A stretch of 64,000 nt of DNA, taken from contig NZ_CP058649.1 in assembly GCF_018141445.1 (NCBI RefSeq), positions 2,933,001 through 2,997,000 of the forward strand, read 5' to 3'. Position numbers and translations under genes: made by a program. This DNA is from Vallitalea pronyensis (GTDB taxonomy: Bacteria > Bacillota > Clostridia > Lachnospirales > Vallitaleaceae). Shown one piece after another: positions 7,329-16,021 of this stretch (positions are counted from its first letter, which is position 1; the number at the start of each line of letters is the position of its first letter). The notes beneath the pieces were generated by a model. The model was given only the letters and a program-made list of their open reading frames with translations, searched no databases and was not told the DNA's origin.

Positions 7329-8768
7329 ATGAAAAAATGCGGAAGATTATTCAGCTTGATAATGATTGTAGCACTAATGATGATTAATTCAATTACAGTA
7401 TTAGGTGCTGAAGGTGAAGATTTAGGGAGTTGGGTTATAAGAACTAGCATGCCAACAGCAAGAAGTGCTTTAGGATTAGCAGAAGTAAATGGTAAGATAT
7501 ATGCTATTGGAGGTGAAAATTCTGATGGTACTAAGTTAAATGTTGTTGAAGAATATACCCCCGCAACAGACTCTTGGACAACAAAAGCTAGTATGCCTAC
7601 AGCTAGATATGCGTTAGGAGTAGTAGAGGTTAATGGGAAAATATATGCAATAGGTGGATCAGATGTGGGGGAATTAGGCGCAGTAGAAGAGTACGACCCT
7701 GTAACAGATACATGGACCACAAAAGCAAGTATGCCAACAGCTAGAAACTTCTTAGGAGTCGTAAAGGCTAATGGGAAAATATATGCTATAAGTGGAGCAA
7801 AGGGTCAAATGATAAAAACAGTAGAAGAGTATGACCCCATAACAGATACATGGATTTCAAAATCAAATATACCAACGGCTAGAGGTGGGTTAGGAGTAGC
7901 AGAGGCTAATGGAAAAATATATGCAATAGGTGGATGGCTTTTTAAATATTTAAATACAGTAGAAGAGTATGACCCCGTAACAGATACATGGACCACAAAA
8001 GCAAGTATGAAGACAGCTATAGGTGACGTGCAAGTAGCAGAGGCCAATGGAAAATTATATGTAATAGGTGGGTCCAATGGGAATTATTTAAATACGGTAG
8101 AGGAGTATGATCCCGTAACAAATACATGGTACACAAAGGCAGTTATGCCAACTGCCAGATATAGATTAGGGTTAGTAGAGGCTAATGGCAAAATATATGC
8201 AATAGGTGGATCCAATGGGAACAATTTAAATACAGTAGAAGTATTTACACCACCTAATCATAAAGTTACAGCACCATTAGACTTAACAGCAACACCAAAT
8301 AGTGATTCTATTTTACTAAATTGGGCTTATGTTACAGATGCAGATAGCTACACTATACTAAGATCAACAACGTCTAGTACTATTGATACAATTATAGCAA
8401 GTAATATTACAGATACAACTTATACGGACACAAATGTTACCCCAGGAGTTATTTATTATTATGTAATACGAGCAGTAAAGAATGGTGTGGAAAGTGCTGA
8501 TTCAAATGTTGCATCAGCTATGATAGAAATAAGCAATAATAGAGCACTATTATTAATCAAGCTATTAGATGAAAACGACAAAGAGTATGATCTACCCATG
8601 AGTGATGTAGACACATTTATGAGTTGGTATTTTGACAGAGTCGCAGGACAAGGACCAGCGTATTATACCTTTACTAAAGATTATAATGCAGGACCTTACA
8701 TAAGCAGAAAAGATTATATTTCATATGATAAGATTATTTGCATTGAAGTTAATGAGTACATAGAATAG
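7329..8768 (+). CDS. Secreted Kelch-repeat / fibronectin type III protein
   Basis: A 479-residue exported protein. After a signal peptide (about 1-27, ending VLGAEG) come six Kelch repeats of 46-48 residues (about 30-310), each with MPTAR, ANGKIYAIGG and a VEEYDPVTDTW end: enough for one six-bladed propeller. A fibronectin type III domain follows (about 313-400) and then an 80-residue C-terminal region with EYDLPMSDVDTF, SRKDYISYDKI and a final EVNEY. I have seen that tail on other clostridial and paenibacillar surface proteins but know no function for it. Likely an extracellular carbohydrate- or protein-binding factor. Repeats are nearly identical in DNA, so copy number may vary. Confidence 0.88.
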   Translation: MKKCGRLFSLIMIVALMMINSITVLGAEGEDLGSWVIRTSMPTARSALGLAEVNGKIYAIGGENSDGTKLNVVEEYTPATDSWTTKASMPTARYALGVVEVNGKIYAIGGSDVGELGAVEEYDPVTDTWTTKASMPTARNFLGVVKANGKIYAISGAKGQMIKTVEEYDPITDTWISKSNIPTARGGLGVAEANGKIYAIGGWLFKYLNTVEEYDPVTDTWTTKASMKTAIGDVQVAEANGKLYVIGGSNGNYLNTVEEYDPVTNTWYTKAVMPTARYRLGLVEANGKIYAIGGSNGNNLNTVEVFTPPNHKVTAPLDLTATPNSDSILLNWAYVTDADSYTILRSTTSSTIDTIIASNITDTTYTDTNVTPGVIYYYVIRAVKNGVESADSNVASAMIEISNNRALLLIKLLDENDKEYDLPMSDVDTFMSWYFDRVAGQGPAYYTFTKDYNAGPYISRKDYISYDKIICIEVNEYIE

Positions 8769-8775
8769 TACAAAC

Positions 8776-8812
8776 AAGAGGGGGTATCGCAATGATATCC
8801 TCTTTCTTTACT
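8776..8812 (+). terminator. Rho-independent terminator of the Kelch gene
   Basis: AAGAGGGGGTATC at 8776-8788 pairs imperfectly with GATATCCTCTTT at 8793-8805 and is followed by a T-rich run. Confidence 0.7.
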
Positions 8813-8883
8813 AAAAGAAACTTTAGGTAAGGTACTTTTAATAGAGAATTAGATATTATAGCAAAAAGTGTCGAATGAAATAT

Positions 8884-8931
8884 TTGAATATTGGGGTGAA
8901 TTTTGTTATTATATAGTTAAAAATAACTATA
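8884..8931 (+). promoter_or_regulatory. Promoter with overlapping inverted-repeat operator for the helicase locus
   Basis: TTGAAT at 8884-8889 and TATTAT at 8907-8912 are 17 bp apart. Directly after the -10 box is a perfect 8-bp inverted repeat, TATAGTTA at 8912-8919 and TAACTATA at 8924-8931, covering the expected start of transcription. An AGGAGTG ribosome site follows at 8931 and the ATG is at 8944. Confidence 0.55.
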
Positions 8932-8943
8932 GGAGTGAATATA

Positions 8944-10797
8944 ATGTCTTATTTCTTTAAAACAATCCCTAATATTATTGATAATAAAAATTAAGAAAAC
9001 CTCAGATTGAAGCATATATAAAAATAAAAGAATACTTTGAAGAAGGCCCCCAAGGAGAAGCATTAGTTGTATTACCTACTGGTACTGGTAAAAGCGGGCT
9101 TATCTCTATTGCACCATATGAAGTGAGCAAAGGAAGTGTTAGTTATAACTCTTGGTTTGGTTACAAAAAAGAGTGTCGTAAAAACATTGCATCCAATGGA
9201 AGAAAATTTTTGGGTTAACTATGATATTTTATTTGATCCAGAAGATATGCCAGTTGTCGAAGAGTATGAGCCAGAAATGTTGCAATCCAGTCTTGAGAAA
9301 TGCGATTTTGTAATCACTAATGTTCATAAGCTTTATAATCGTAGTGAAAACTCCTTACTTAGTAGAGTAAAGAATGATTTTTTTGATATGGTAATAATAG
9401 ATGAAGCACATCACTCTGTAGCTACAACGTGGCAAGATGCATTAGAGTATTTTAGTTCTGCTAAAAAACTACATCTAACAGGAACACCATATAGAGGTGA
9501 TGGAAAAGATATACCGGGAGAGCCAATACATACAACTCAACTTTCAGAAGTTATGAGAATGAAACTTGTTAAGGGATTAAGGAATGCAACAATCAATAAT
9601 AATGAAATTTATTTTACTATTAAGGATGATGATAAGCGATATAGTATTGATGAAGTTATAAAATTAAAAGATAAAGAATGGGTAGAAAAATCTGTAGCTT
9701 TATCAAAAGAATGCTCAGTAGATGTAATAAAAGAAAGTATAAAAGAATTAAAAAAGATTAAAGAAATTTCCACTAAGGTGCCACATAAAATATTAGCTAT
9801 AGCATGCAGTATTGTACATGCTCAAGACGTTGCATTATGGTATGAAGAAATGGGTCAAAACGTAATTATTATACACAGCAAAATGAGTAAAGAAGATAGA
9901 GATAAAAATCTATTAGATATAGAAGAACATAAATGTGATGTTGTTGTATCTGTGGATATGCTAAAAGAAGGATATGATCATAGATACTTATCGGTACTAG
10001 CGATTTTTAGACCATATAGGAGCAAAAATGCTTTTGCACAGATTGTAGGGAGAGTTCTAAGAATTATACCAGAGGAAGAGGTTACAGATTATGGTATAGA
10101 TAATAATGCTTGTGTTGTATACCATGAAGAAATCGGACTAGATAAAATGTGGAATGATTTTAAACGAGAAGTTGCAAAAAGCACTATTCCTCCCAAGGAA
10201 TATCCAGATTATGAGTTTTCCGATAGAGAATATACGGAAAGATCATCGTTATATGGAGGCATAGAAACGGGGGAAGCGTTTGTCGCAGATAAGGATTCTT
10301 TTCTTGGAGATATTGACTTTAATCAAATGTTTGAGGATGCCAAAAGAGATATAGAAAATAATGTGAACGAAACATTCAATACAATGATGAAAAATGTTAA
10401 CTTAGATGAAGAGACAAAAAAGTAGATAAGAGAAACGCTGAGAAAGAATGAAACCAAAAATAGAAAAGATGAAATTGATAGGTTGTTAGTTGAAAAAAGA
10501 CCAGAAAAGGCTAGAAAAACAATAAAGCATATACTATATACAAATGCTAATGAAGCAGCACAAGCTATTTTAGAAGAGAAAGGAATTGACCGAAAAAGTA
10601 ATTCGTTGTATAATAAATTTAAGAAGCTTATACCACGTCTTACGCCTAATACTGCAAATGATGGGATACTGGTTTGGTACATGAACAACAGATTATCATA
10701 TAGGTATGGACCAGTTAAAACAAGAGAACCAGAAGAGTTATTACAATCACAAAAATACTTAGAACAGATAGTCAGTGATTTGAGGAAGATGATTTAA
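8944..10797 (+). pseudogene. DEAD/DEAH-box (ResIII-type) helicase, broken by two frameshifts and an in-frame stop
   Basis: A superfamily 2 helicase of about 615 residues can be read across three lesions. ATG 8944 (with AGGAGTG) encodes 16 residues, then TAA at 8992; the family-like LRKPQIEAYIKIKEYFEEG segment continues one frame over in an A-rich run. That frame has Walker A PTGTGKSG (about 9079) and runs until about 9131, where the frame shifts again into the reading at 9136. The main piece (9136-10425) has IIDEAHHS, TGTPYRGDGK and motif VI FAQIVGRVLR. It ends at TAG 10423-10425, after which the same frame continues open to 10797. With Walker A split from the DEAH domain, no single product is a full helicase. 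Sequencing error is an alternative explanation. Confidence 0.8.
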
Positions 10798-10798
10798 A

Positions 10799-11200
10799 GT
10801 GTTTGATGTAGTAAAATATAAGTTAAATCAGCTTATTGACTTAATGATAACTGACGGAGTTCAACCATCAGATTTGGTAGATAATATATTTAATTACAAT
10901 TACTCTACAGTTAATTTCTATAAACACCAAGATTGCATTGTTGGAGAGGTTTGCTTTGATGATGAAAATCAAACTGCACTAATGCGGTATATCTATAATG
11001 TAAGACAAGTAATAAGGATTGAAGAAGAAGTAAAAGGAAAAATTACTATATGTTGGGATCGAGGTATGAGGGAAAAAGATATATTGAATAAAGTACTTGA
11101 TTTATTAGTTGTTAATTATAGTAAGGGTGAAATCAATCAATTCACATTACCAGAAAATCTCGCTACTAAATTGAAATTTGAATATTTAAAGATAGCGTAA
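10799..11200 (+). CDS. Uncharacterised 133-residue partner of the broken helicase
   Basis: Family not recognised. The gene starts at GTG 10799, one base after the helicase frame's stop, so the two were translationally coupled in one operon. The protein is acidic and soluble, with no signal peptide or membrane segment and no catalytic motif I can name; it contains a single-Trp strand (KGKITICWDRG) in the middle. It appears intact although its partner is disrupted. Tight coupling suggests it once acted with the helicase, perhaps in defence against foreign DNA, but that is inference. Confidence 0.65.
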   Translation: MFDVVKYKLNQLIDLMITDGVQPSDLVDNIFNYNYSTVNFYKHQDCIVGEVCFDDENQTALMRYIYNVRQVIRIEEEVKGKITICWDRGMREKDILNKVLDLLVVNYSKGEINQFTLPENLATKLKFEYLKIA

Positions 11201-11205
11201 TAAAT

Positions 11206-11235
11206 AACCCCTTCTAAAATCAGAGGGGGTTTTTA
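11206..11235 (+). terminator. Rho-independent terminator of the helicase operon
   Basis: AACCCCTTCT at 11206-11215 pairs with AGAGGGGGTT at 11222-11231 and is followed by a T run. Confidence 0.85.
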
Positions 11236-11403
11236 ATACTTACTAAATGTCAACTTGTATCATCTCCAAGTAAATTTATTAACATGAATAACACACAACT
11301 CATATTGTTGTTAAGAATAAAACCTCTGATTTATTATGATAATAAAGTTAGATGATTATACGTATAAGAAGGGATATTTTAGATTATCGAAAATACCTCT
11401 GAA

Positions 11404-11913
11404 ATGGTTTTGTATACAACAATAAATCAGAAAAAGGAGAAAGAGAATGTCAATGCAAATGGGTATGCAAATTATAACAATATTTCAGATTACTATAATA
11501 TTCGGTCAGCTATGCAATTAGATGAATATAAAGTACATATTAATTTTTGGCAACCTACTAAAAAAACTATAGCACCTTTTGATGAATGGAAATCAGGTCA
11601 TTCTCTAAATTGGTATCAGAGTTATAATGCTGCCAAACATGATAGGCATGTGAATTTCAGCAAAGCAAATTTGGATATGCTAATCCATGCAATAGCGGGA
11701 GTTTATGTAATATTATATGCTCAATTTGGTGTATATACATTTAATCCTTATCAAGAAGTACAAATGTATGGAGATAATGATGATGGGTCCATTTTTGGAA
11801 GTGACTCAATTTTTAGTATAATGCAACCTAGTTGGGATGAGAATAAGAAATATAATTTTGATTGGGAAAATATTAAAAATGACAATGAGCCAATAAATAA
11901 GTATGGTTTTTAG
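11404..11913 (+). pseudogene. Probable 5'-truncated gene of an unknown soluble protein family
   Basis: The 169-codon frame encodes a hydrophilic protein with a conserved-looking core (NIRSAMQLDEY, INFWQPTKKT, WYQSYNAAKHDRH, then a hydrophobic helix VYVILYAQFG). The frame is open back to 11383, but the only ATG at 11404 has no ribosome site and the first 25 residues are low-complexity. A good ribosome site (AAAAAGGAGAAAGAG) sits inside the frame and fits an ATG near 11448 in another frame that stops after 23 codons. I read this as the 3' part of an older gene. A functional short protein cannot be excluded. Confidence 0.45.
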
Positions 11914-12277
11914 ACTTTACATGTTCGTATTTTAAACTAGTACTAGCCAATATATATTTCTAAAAAAATCAATTATGATTAGCTTTGAAGCTAAGTGAGA
12001 AAACGTCAGAAATAAGGAAAGTTACATTCTATATAATTTTTAAAAGGATAAAAGTATTATTTAGTAAACAATGAAATATGACATTCTGTTATTGTAATAA
12101 ATATAACGATATGCTAAACTTAATGACTATAATAATCAACAAATAATAACAGCAAAAAACGACGAAATTTGTCAATAAAGTAGAAAAAAATGATATCTGT
12201 AACCTTTGTAACATTTAATGGCTTATATAGTTTTAGAGTATTTTAAATTTTGGAATAAAATGTTACAAAATTTGAAT

Positions 12278-12307
12278 TTGATATAGATACATGATTGCCA
12301 GTATGAT
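12278..12307 (+). promoter_or_regulatory. Candidate sigma-A promoter
   Basis: TTGATA at 12278-12283 and TATGAT at 12302-12307 are spaced by 18 bp, upstream of the secreted 278-residue protein. The TCAAGCTTGA palindrome lies 14 bp after the -10 box. Confidence 0.5.
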
Positions 12308-12320
12308 ATACTAATCAACA

Positions 12321-12330
12321 TCAAGCTTGA
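12321..12330. promoter_or_regulatory. Second TCAAGCTTGA palindrome (candidate operator)
   Basis: Identical 10-bp palindrome to that at 5365-5374, again in the early transcribed leader of a secreted-protein gene. Confidence 0.4.
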
Positions 12331-12356
12331 TTAAAAATTATACATTGGAGGAAAAA

Positions 12357-13193
12357 ATGAGAAAATACAAACATCTATTAGTAATGTTTTTATCAGTATT
12401 ATTGTTTTTCAGTGTCCCAAATATAGTCATGGCTGGAGAAAGTGATCAATATTATAGTTTTTCTTATTTGAAAAATGATTTAAGAAGTCAACTAATGCAG
12501 GAAGGTCTTTCAGAAGAGCAAATAAATGATTTTATAAAAGCGGAGATAGATGCTTCTAAAGCTATAGCTGAATCTATAAAACAAAACACTAATAATCCAA
12601 GTACTAGATCTGTAGAAATACCTGATGATGGTGGAAGTTTAATCTATGTTGGTTTATTTGACCCGTTAACTAAATATACCGCTTCTGAGGGAAATGAGGA
12701 GACTGAAACACTATTATTAGCTCAAGCATATGCAGATGCTAAAATTTTTCACAATAGTAATCATGTTGCAGCTGCAGCCTATGGTGGTTCAGCTCAAGCA
12801 ATTGCATGGACAGGTTTTAGATTTACTGTGAATGAAGACTATTATGGAGTGACAAGTGGTACAGGTAGAATAGATATAACATATAGTGCAGATCATTACT
12901 TAGTTGGAGGAAATACTGTAGCATCAATTAGTAATTATATTGGGGTATATGATGTTACGGAAGGTAGTTGGATTCTAAGAAAAATGATGGATGTAAATAG
13001 TGCACTTAAAGGAGAAGCTAAGTCTGTAGCTTTTTTTGATAAAAACTTTTGGTCTGATGACGTTACTTTTAAAGTAGGCCATGAATATGTTGTTACTTTT
13101 GAAACTAAAGCAAATGCAGACTTTTCTGCACGTGTAAATGAGATACAACTATTACATAATTCTAGTTGGAGTAGGATTCATATTAATTGGTAA
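12357..13193 (+). CDS. Secreted protein of unknown function
   Basis: Family not recognised. A 278-residue precursor: signal peptide about 1-26 (MRKYKHLLVMFL to NIVMAG), then a helical segment (LRSQLMQEGLSEEQINDFIKAE) followed by a beta-rich domain from about residue 90 to the end, with many Tyr, Thr and Ser residues and no cysteine after the signal. The segment EGLSEEQINDFI resembles a short helical N-terminal part of other exported clostridial proteins. ATG 12357 has TTGGAGG; the frame to 12327 lacks a site. A three-helix membrane protein follows by 13 bp, likely in one transcript. Confidence 0.7.
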   Translation: MRKYKHLLVMFLSVLLFFSVPNIVMAGESDQYYSFSYLKNDLRSQLMQEGLSEEQINDFIKAEIDASKAIAESIKQNTNNPSTRSVEIPDDGGSLIYVGLFDPLTKYTASEGNEETETLLLAQAYADAKIFHNSNHVAAAAYGGSAQAIAWTGFRFTVNEDYYGVTSGTGRIDITYSADHYLVGGNTVASISNYIGVYDVTEGSWILRKMMDVNSALKGEAKSVAFFDKNFWSDDVTFKVGHEYVVTFETKANADFSARVNEIQLLHNSSWSRIHINW

Positions 13194-13206
13194 GGAGAAT
13201 TAGAAA

Positions 13207-13497
13207 ATGTTCAATGCTATATATTTTATGTTATCAATAATTGGCTTAATAATATGTATAAAGAAAAAGTCATACAACAGAGTTTTCACATTGGGGCAAA
13301 TATACTTTGTGATTAATATATTATCTAGCTCAGTTGGTTTGTTTTCAGATTATATGATGTATTTGGAGTTTAACAATAACTTGAGATTGGATATATATAC
13401 TGTAATTGTTATCGGTAAATTTTTAGATATATTTGCTTACTTAATTCTTATATTTGGTTTAGTCTATATTTATAAGAAACCTTCATCTATAAAATAG
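13207..13497 (+). CDS. Small membrane protein, three predicted helices
   Basis: Not recognised. A 96-residue, strongly hydrophobic protein with membrane segments at about residues 2-18, 28-47 and 62-87 and basic residues at the loop ends (KKKSYNR, YKKPSSIK). ATG 13207 follows AAGGAGAATTAG. It is 13 bp behind the secreted protein gene and is followed by a terminator, so the two form a short operon; it could anchor, export or give immunity to that secreted protein. Confidence 0.65.
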   Translation: MFNAIYFMLSIIGLIICIKKKSYNRVFTLGQIYFVINILSSSVGLFSDYMMYLEFNNNLRLDIYTVIVIGKFLDIFAYLILIFGLVYIYKKPSSIK

Positions 13498-13555
13498 ATA
13501 GCATAATTGACTTTTCTAATATTGATTAAATATTAAGTTACCGATAAGTATATAG

Positions 13556-13589
13556 AATGAGTCTATCCCAAGGATAGGCTCATTTTTTT
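13556..13589 (+). terminator. Rho-independent terminator
   Basis: AATGAGTCTATCC pairs with GGATAGGCTCATT around a short loop and is followed by T7. Confidence 0.9.
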
Positions 13590-13664
13590 GCATAGTATCT
13601 GCCTATTGGGAGGGTTTTAGATTTGCGCAAAATGTCAATTTATTGAATGTACAGGAGAAGCAAG

Positions 13665-14228
13665 ATGAATTACTCACGCCTTAAACGTAAATATAAGAAA
13701 ATGAGCACACTTGAAAAAGATAAAGAATTGATAAGTAATATTAATTATCATGGCCAGTACATATTTAAAATTACGAACAATCATTATATTAAACTGATTT
13801 TCAGTACCGTTTTTTTTACGGCTATATTTGGTGCAATGTTGTTCGTTTATGCTATAGTATTTATAAATTCTTTCGAGCAAGACGTTAAATATTTTTCAAT
13901 AGGCATGATTATAATATTGTTTATTATTATAGTAATGATGATAAAAGGTGCATATAAACAGTATACAAAAATTTATCCAAAAGTATACTTAGAATATATT
14001 GAAGGTGATATAGACTATCATGATGGCACTCAGTTATATCAATTCAATAGTAAAAGTATACATTCTATTAGATTTTATAGACCTTGTAATAGGAGTAGAA
14101 GATGGGTACTTGAAATAACCTTTTTCGGTATTTTAAAGTATATCAAGATTGATATACTGAAAATGAATGATCCTGAGACATTATATAGATTACTTACAAA
14201 TTTTAATAATAGAATAAAAATCATGTAG
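13665..14228 (+). CDS. Membrane protein with two N-terminal helices and a cytosolic PH-like tail
   Basis: Not recognised. A 187-residue protein with two long hydrophobic helices at about residues 42-67 and 77-98. The C-terminal half is soluble, rich in aromatic and basic residues, and reads as alternating strands (YLEYIEGDIDYHDG, HSIRFYR, RWVLEITFFG), which could be a bacterial PH-like (YdbT/YcxB-like) fold; this is only a pattern impression. ATG 13665 follows AGGAG at 13653; the ATG at 13647 has no site. Confidence 0.6.
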   Translation: MNYSRLKRKYKKMSTLEKDKELISNINYHGQYIFKITNNHYIKLIFSTVFFTAIFGAMLFVYAIVFINSFEQDVKYFSIGMIIILFIIIVMMIKGAYKQYTKIYPKVYLEYIEGDIDYHDGTQLYQFNSKSIHSIRFYRPCNRSRRWVLEITFFGILKYIKIDILKMNDPETLYRLLTNFNNRIKIM

Positions 14229-14287
14229 AAGCTTACAAAAATATTATTTGGCTTGTAAACATTTAAATGCAAGAGAGGAGATTCAAT

Positions 14288-14806
14288 TTGAATGGGATTA
14301 TATTAGTACTACCTATAATATTTGCACGTTATGGTCTACCAGGTATTCTAAATAAAGATGCAACTGGACGTGTTGCATTTTTCCCACCAACAGAAGGCAA
14401 AGAAAAGGTAGCTCATTGGGTTTATCAAATAACAGCATTATTTCTTGTAGTAATCTTGATTTTTATAAGAATAAATCTAGATGACATTTTAAATTACATA
14501 GGGCTAGGAATATGTGTTATAGCAATGATTTTATATATAATATCAATTGTACAATTCTCTAAACCAAATCAAAATGGATTAAATGTAGACGGATTATACA
14601 AGATTACTCGCAATCCTATGTATGTAACTTTCTTTTTGTATTTTCTAGGTTGCAGTATACTAGCTAATTCATGGCTATTATTGTTTATACTTATTATCTT
14701 TCAAATTTCAACACATTATCTTATTTTATCTGAAGAAAGATGGTGTATAAAAAAGTTCAAAGGAGAGTATAAAAACTATATGAATAGAGTGAGACGCTAT
14801 ATATAA
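14288..14806 (+). CDS. Isoprenylcysteine carboxyl methyltransferase (ICMT/PEMT) family membrane protein
   Basis: A 172-residue membrane methyltransferase-like protein. The C-terminal half has the family signature: GLYKITRNPMYV in a re-entrant segment, then a long hydrophobic pair of helices, EERWCIKKFKGEY and YMNRVRRYI. In the family these residues bind S-adenosylmethionine and the lipid-like substrate; bacterial members methylate isoprenoid or other amphipathic acceptors that are largely unknown. Start is probably TTG 14288, with AGAGGAG at 14273; an in-frame ATG at 14267 would put the ribosome site inside the gene. Confidence 0.8.
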   Translation: MNGIILVLPIIFARYGLPGILNKDATGRVAFFPPTEGKEKVAHWVYQITALFLVVILIFIRINLDDILNYIGLGICVIAMILYIISIVQFSKPNQNGLNVDGLYKITRNPMYVTFFLYFLGCSILANSWLLLFILIIFQISTHYLILSEERWCIKKFKGEYKNYMNRVRRYI

Positions 14807-14923
14807 TCCCAAGCAATATAAATAATAAGGGTTGTATCTGTCGTCTTCTAAAAAAATTCTACCAAAAGATAAGATTAGATAGTTAGGATAGATTAAAGCA
14901 TCAGTTAGTGTAAGGCTTTTTTT

Positions 14924-15259
14924 ATGCTAGGTATTGTAATCAGTAGCTATAAGGGGGAGGATCCCTTAGGGGTTACTATAGCAGGTATTATATTTGTTGC
15001 ATTATTTGTTGCTGCAGGAGGTCTATTAATATACTTTGGTAGAAAAATGTTTATTGTTAGGGAATCTGCAGTAAATATTGCACTAAAGACTTTTAGAGAG
15101 AATGGTTACATAGATTATACTGAAATTCAAGAAGAGCTAAAAGTTAATGAGGTAAAAGCTAGAAAGTATATATTATGGGCGTATAGAAAAAAGTTATTCT
15201 TTAAAATCGACTCAAGTGGAATAATGCAAACTGTTGATTTATTGGATAAGAAACAGTAA
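14924..15259 (+). CDS. Membrane protein with one helix and a winged-helix-like tail, possibly 5'-truncated
   Basis: Not recognised. The 111-codon frame encodes an N-terminal hydrophobic helix (about 17-39) and a soluble C-terminal part (about 48-105) with the helix pattern of a small winged-helix domain (IALKTFRENGYIDYTEIQEEL then KARKYILWAYRKK). No ribosome site precedes ATG 14924, which follows a T-run, so the true 5' end may be lost. The frame is closed by TAG at 14906. A similar TTAGTGTAAG-C/G-CTTTTT sequence lies on both sides of this gene and its neighbour. Confidence 0.45.
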   Translation: MLGIVISSYKGEDPLGVTIAGIIFVALFVAAGGLLIYFGRKMFIVRESAVNIALKTFRENGYIDYTEIQEELKVNEVKARKYILWAYRKKLFFKIDSSGIMQTVDLLDKKQ

Positions 15260-15281
15260 CAGGAATATTTAGGGGTTTATT

Positions 15282-15521
15282 ATGCATAAAAAGTATTTTA
15301 CATTTGTCACTATAGTTTTAATAGGTACGTTAATTTTAATAATGAACGTTAATTCAAATACGGAAGATAAATTAATAGATTCAGACAAAGCAGTTATCAA
15401 AGAATTTGAAGATAACAGCATTTATTTTTGTACGGTTTTAAATGCTGTAAATAGAATTCCACATGAGCAAGGTCTTAGATTAAATATAGACAATAACCTT
15501 TTTGAGAGCAAGCCACTGTAA
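15282..15521 (+). CDS. Short exported or membrane-anchored protein, possibly a fragment
   Basis: Not recognised. A 79-residue product with an N-terminal hydrophobic segment (about 6-23) preceded by basic residues, and an acidic tail without visible domain structure. The ribosome site is weak (AGGGG at 15270). It lies 22 bp behind the preceding small gene. Both could be decayed remnants of longer genes. Confidence 0.4.
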   Translation: MHKKYFTFVTIVLIGTLILIMNVNSNTEDKLIDSDKAVIKEFEDNSIYFCTVLNAVNRIPHEQGLRLNIDNNLFESKPL

Positions 15522-15637
15522 TATCTATCGGATTATTAGTGTAAGCCTTTTTATCTTTTAGCTGGTTTGTCAGATAATTACCGACCTATATAAGTAATTT
15601 ATGTAAGAAAGTCAGTGATTGTTTATGTAGCCATTAA

Positions 15638-16021
15638 CTAATCAATTACAGCCATAAGTTTTCCCCTAAGAAGAGAAAACCCTACATTGAATATATGTAC
15701 TTCATAATCATGGTTAGGATTAATAATACTTCCAAAAGAATGATAAAGTGAAGTCTCTCGGGAACTCAAACTTGCAACTATATTATTTTCAGTTCTGTCA
15801 ACTACTTTAATTATATAATCTGGGTTTGAAGTTTCAATAGATACACTAATAGTAAGTACGTCATCGTTCATCTCCATATCTTCACTATTAAATATACATT
15901 GATCAGATTCCCACCTCTCTAATTTTAGAGACTGAACATCACCAACACTAGCGTAAGAACTAATATTAAGATTAAGTGCTAAAGCAACAAGTAAAATTAC
16001 AGATAAAAAACTCTTTTTCAT
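15638..16021 (-). CDS. Small secreted protein of unknown function
   Basis: Not recognised. A 127-residue precursor with a standard signal peptide (MKKSFLSVILLVALALNL, cleavage near SYAS) and a beta-rich mature part containing one Cys and Asn/Asp-rich turns. ATG 16021 is preceded on the minus strand by AAGGAGGATC; the longer frame from 16051 would include that site. Transcribed towards the small plus-strand genes, divergent from the queuosine transporter. Confidence 0.65.
   Translation of the reverse strand: MKKSFLSVILLVALALNLNISSYASVGDVQSLKLERWESDQCIFNSEDMEMNDDVLTISVSIETSNPDYIIKVVDRTENNIVASLSSRETSLYHSFGSIINPNHDYEVHIFNVGFSLLRGKLMAVID

Larger units (their letters stand above)
11914..12356. other. 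AT-rich intergenic region before a secreted protein gene
   Basis: About 440 bp with no gene. It includes a small perfect hairpin (TTAGCTT at 11979 with AAGCTAA at 11988), a promoter at 12278-12307 and the second TCAAGCTTGA palindrome at 12321-12330. The ribosome site TTGGAGG is at 12345. Confidence 0.55.

Noticed and set aside
7244..8077. Minus-strand repetitive frames opposite the Kelch gene
   Set aside because: Their repeats are the complement of the Kelch repeats; no ribosome sites.
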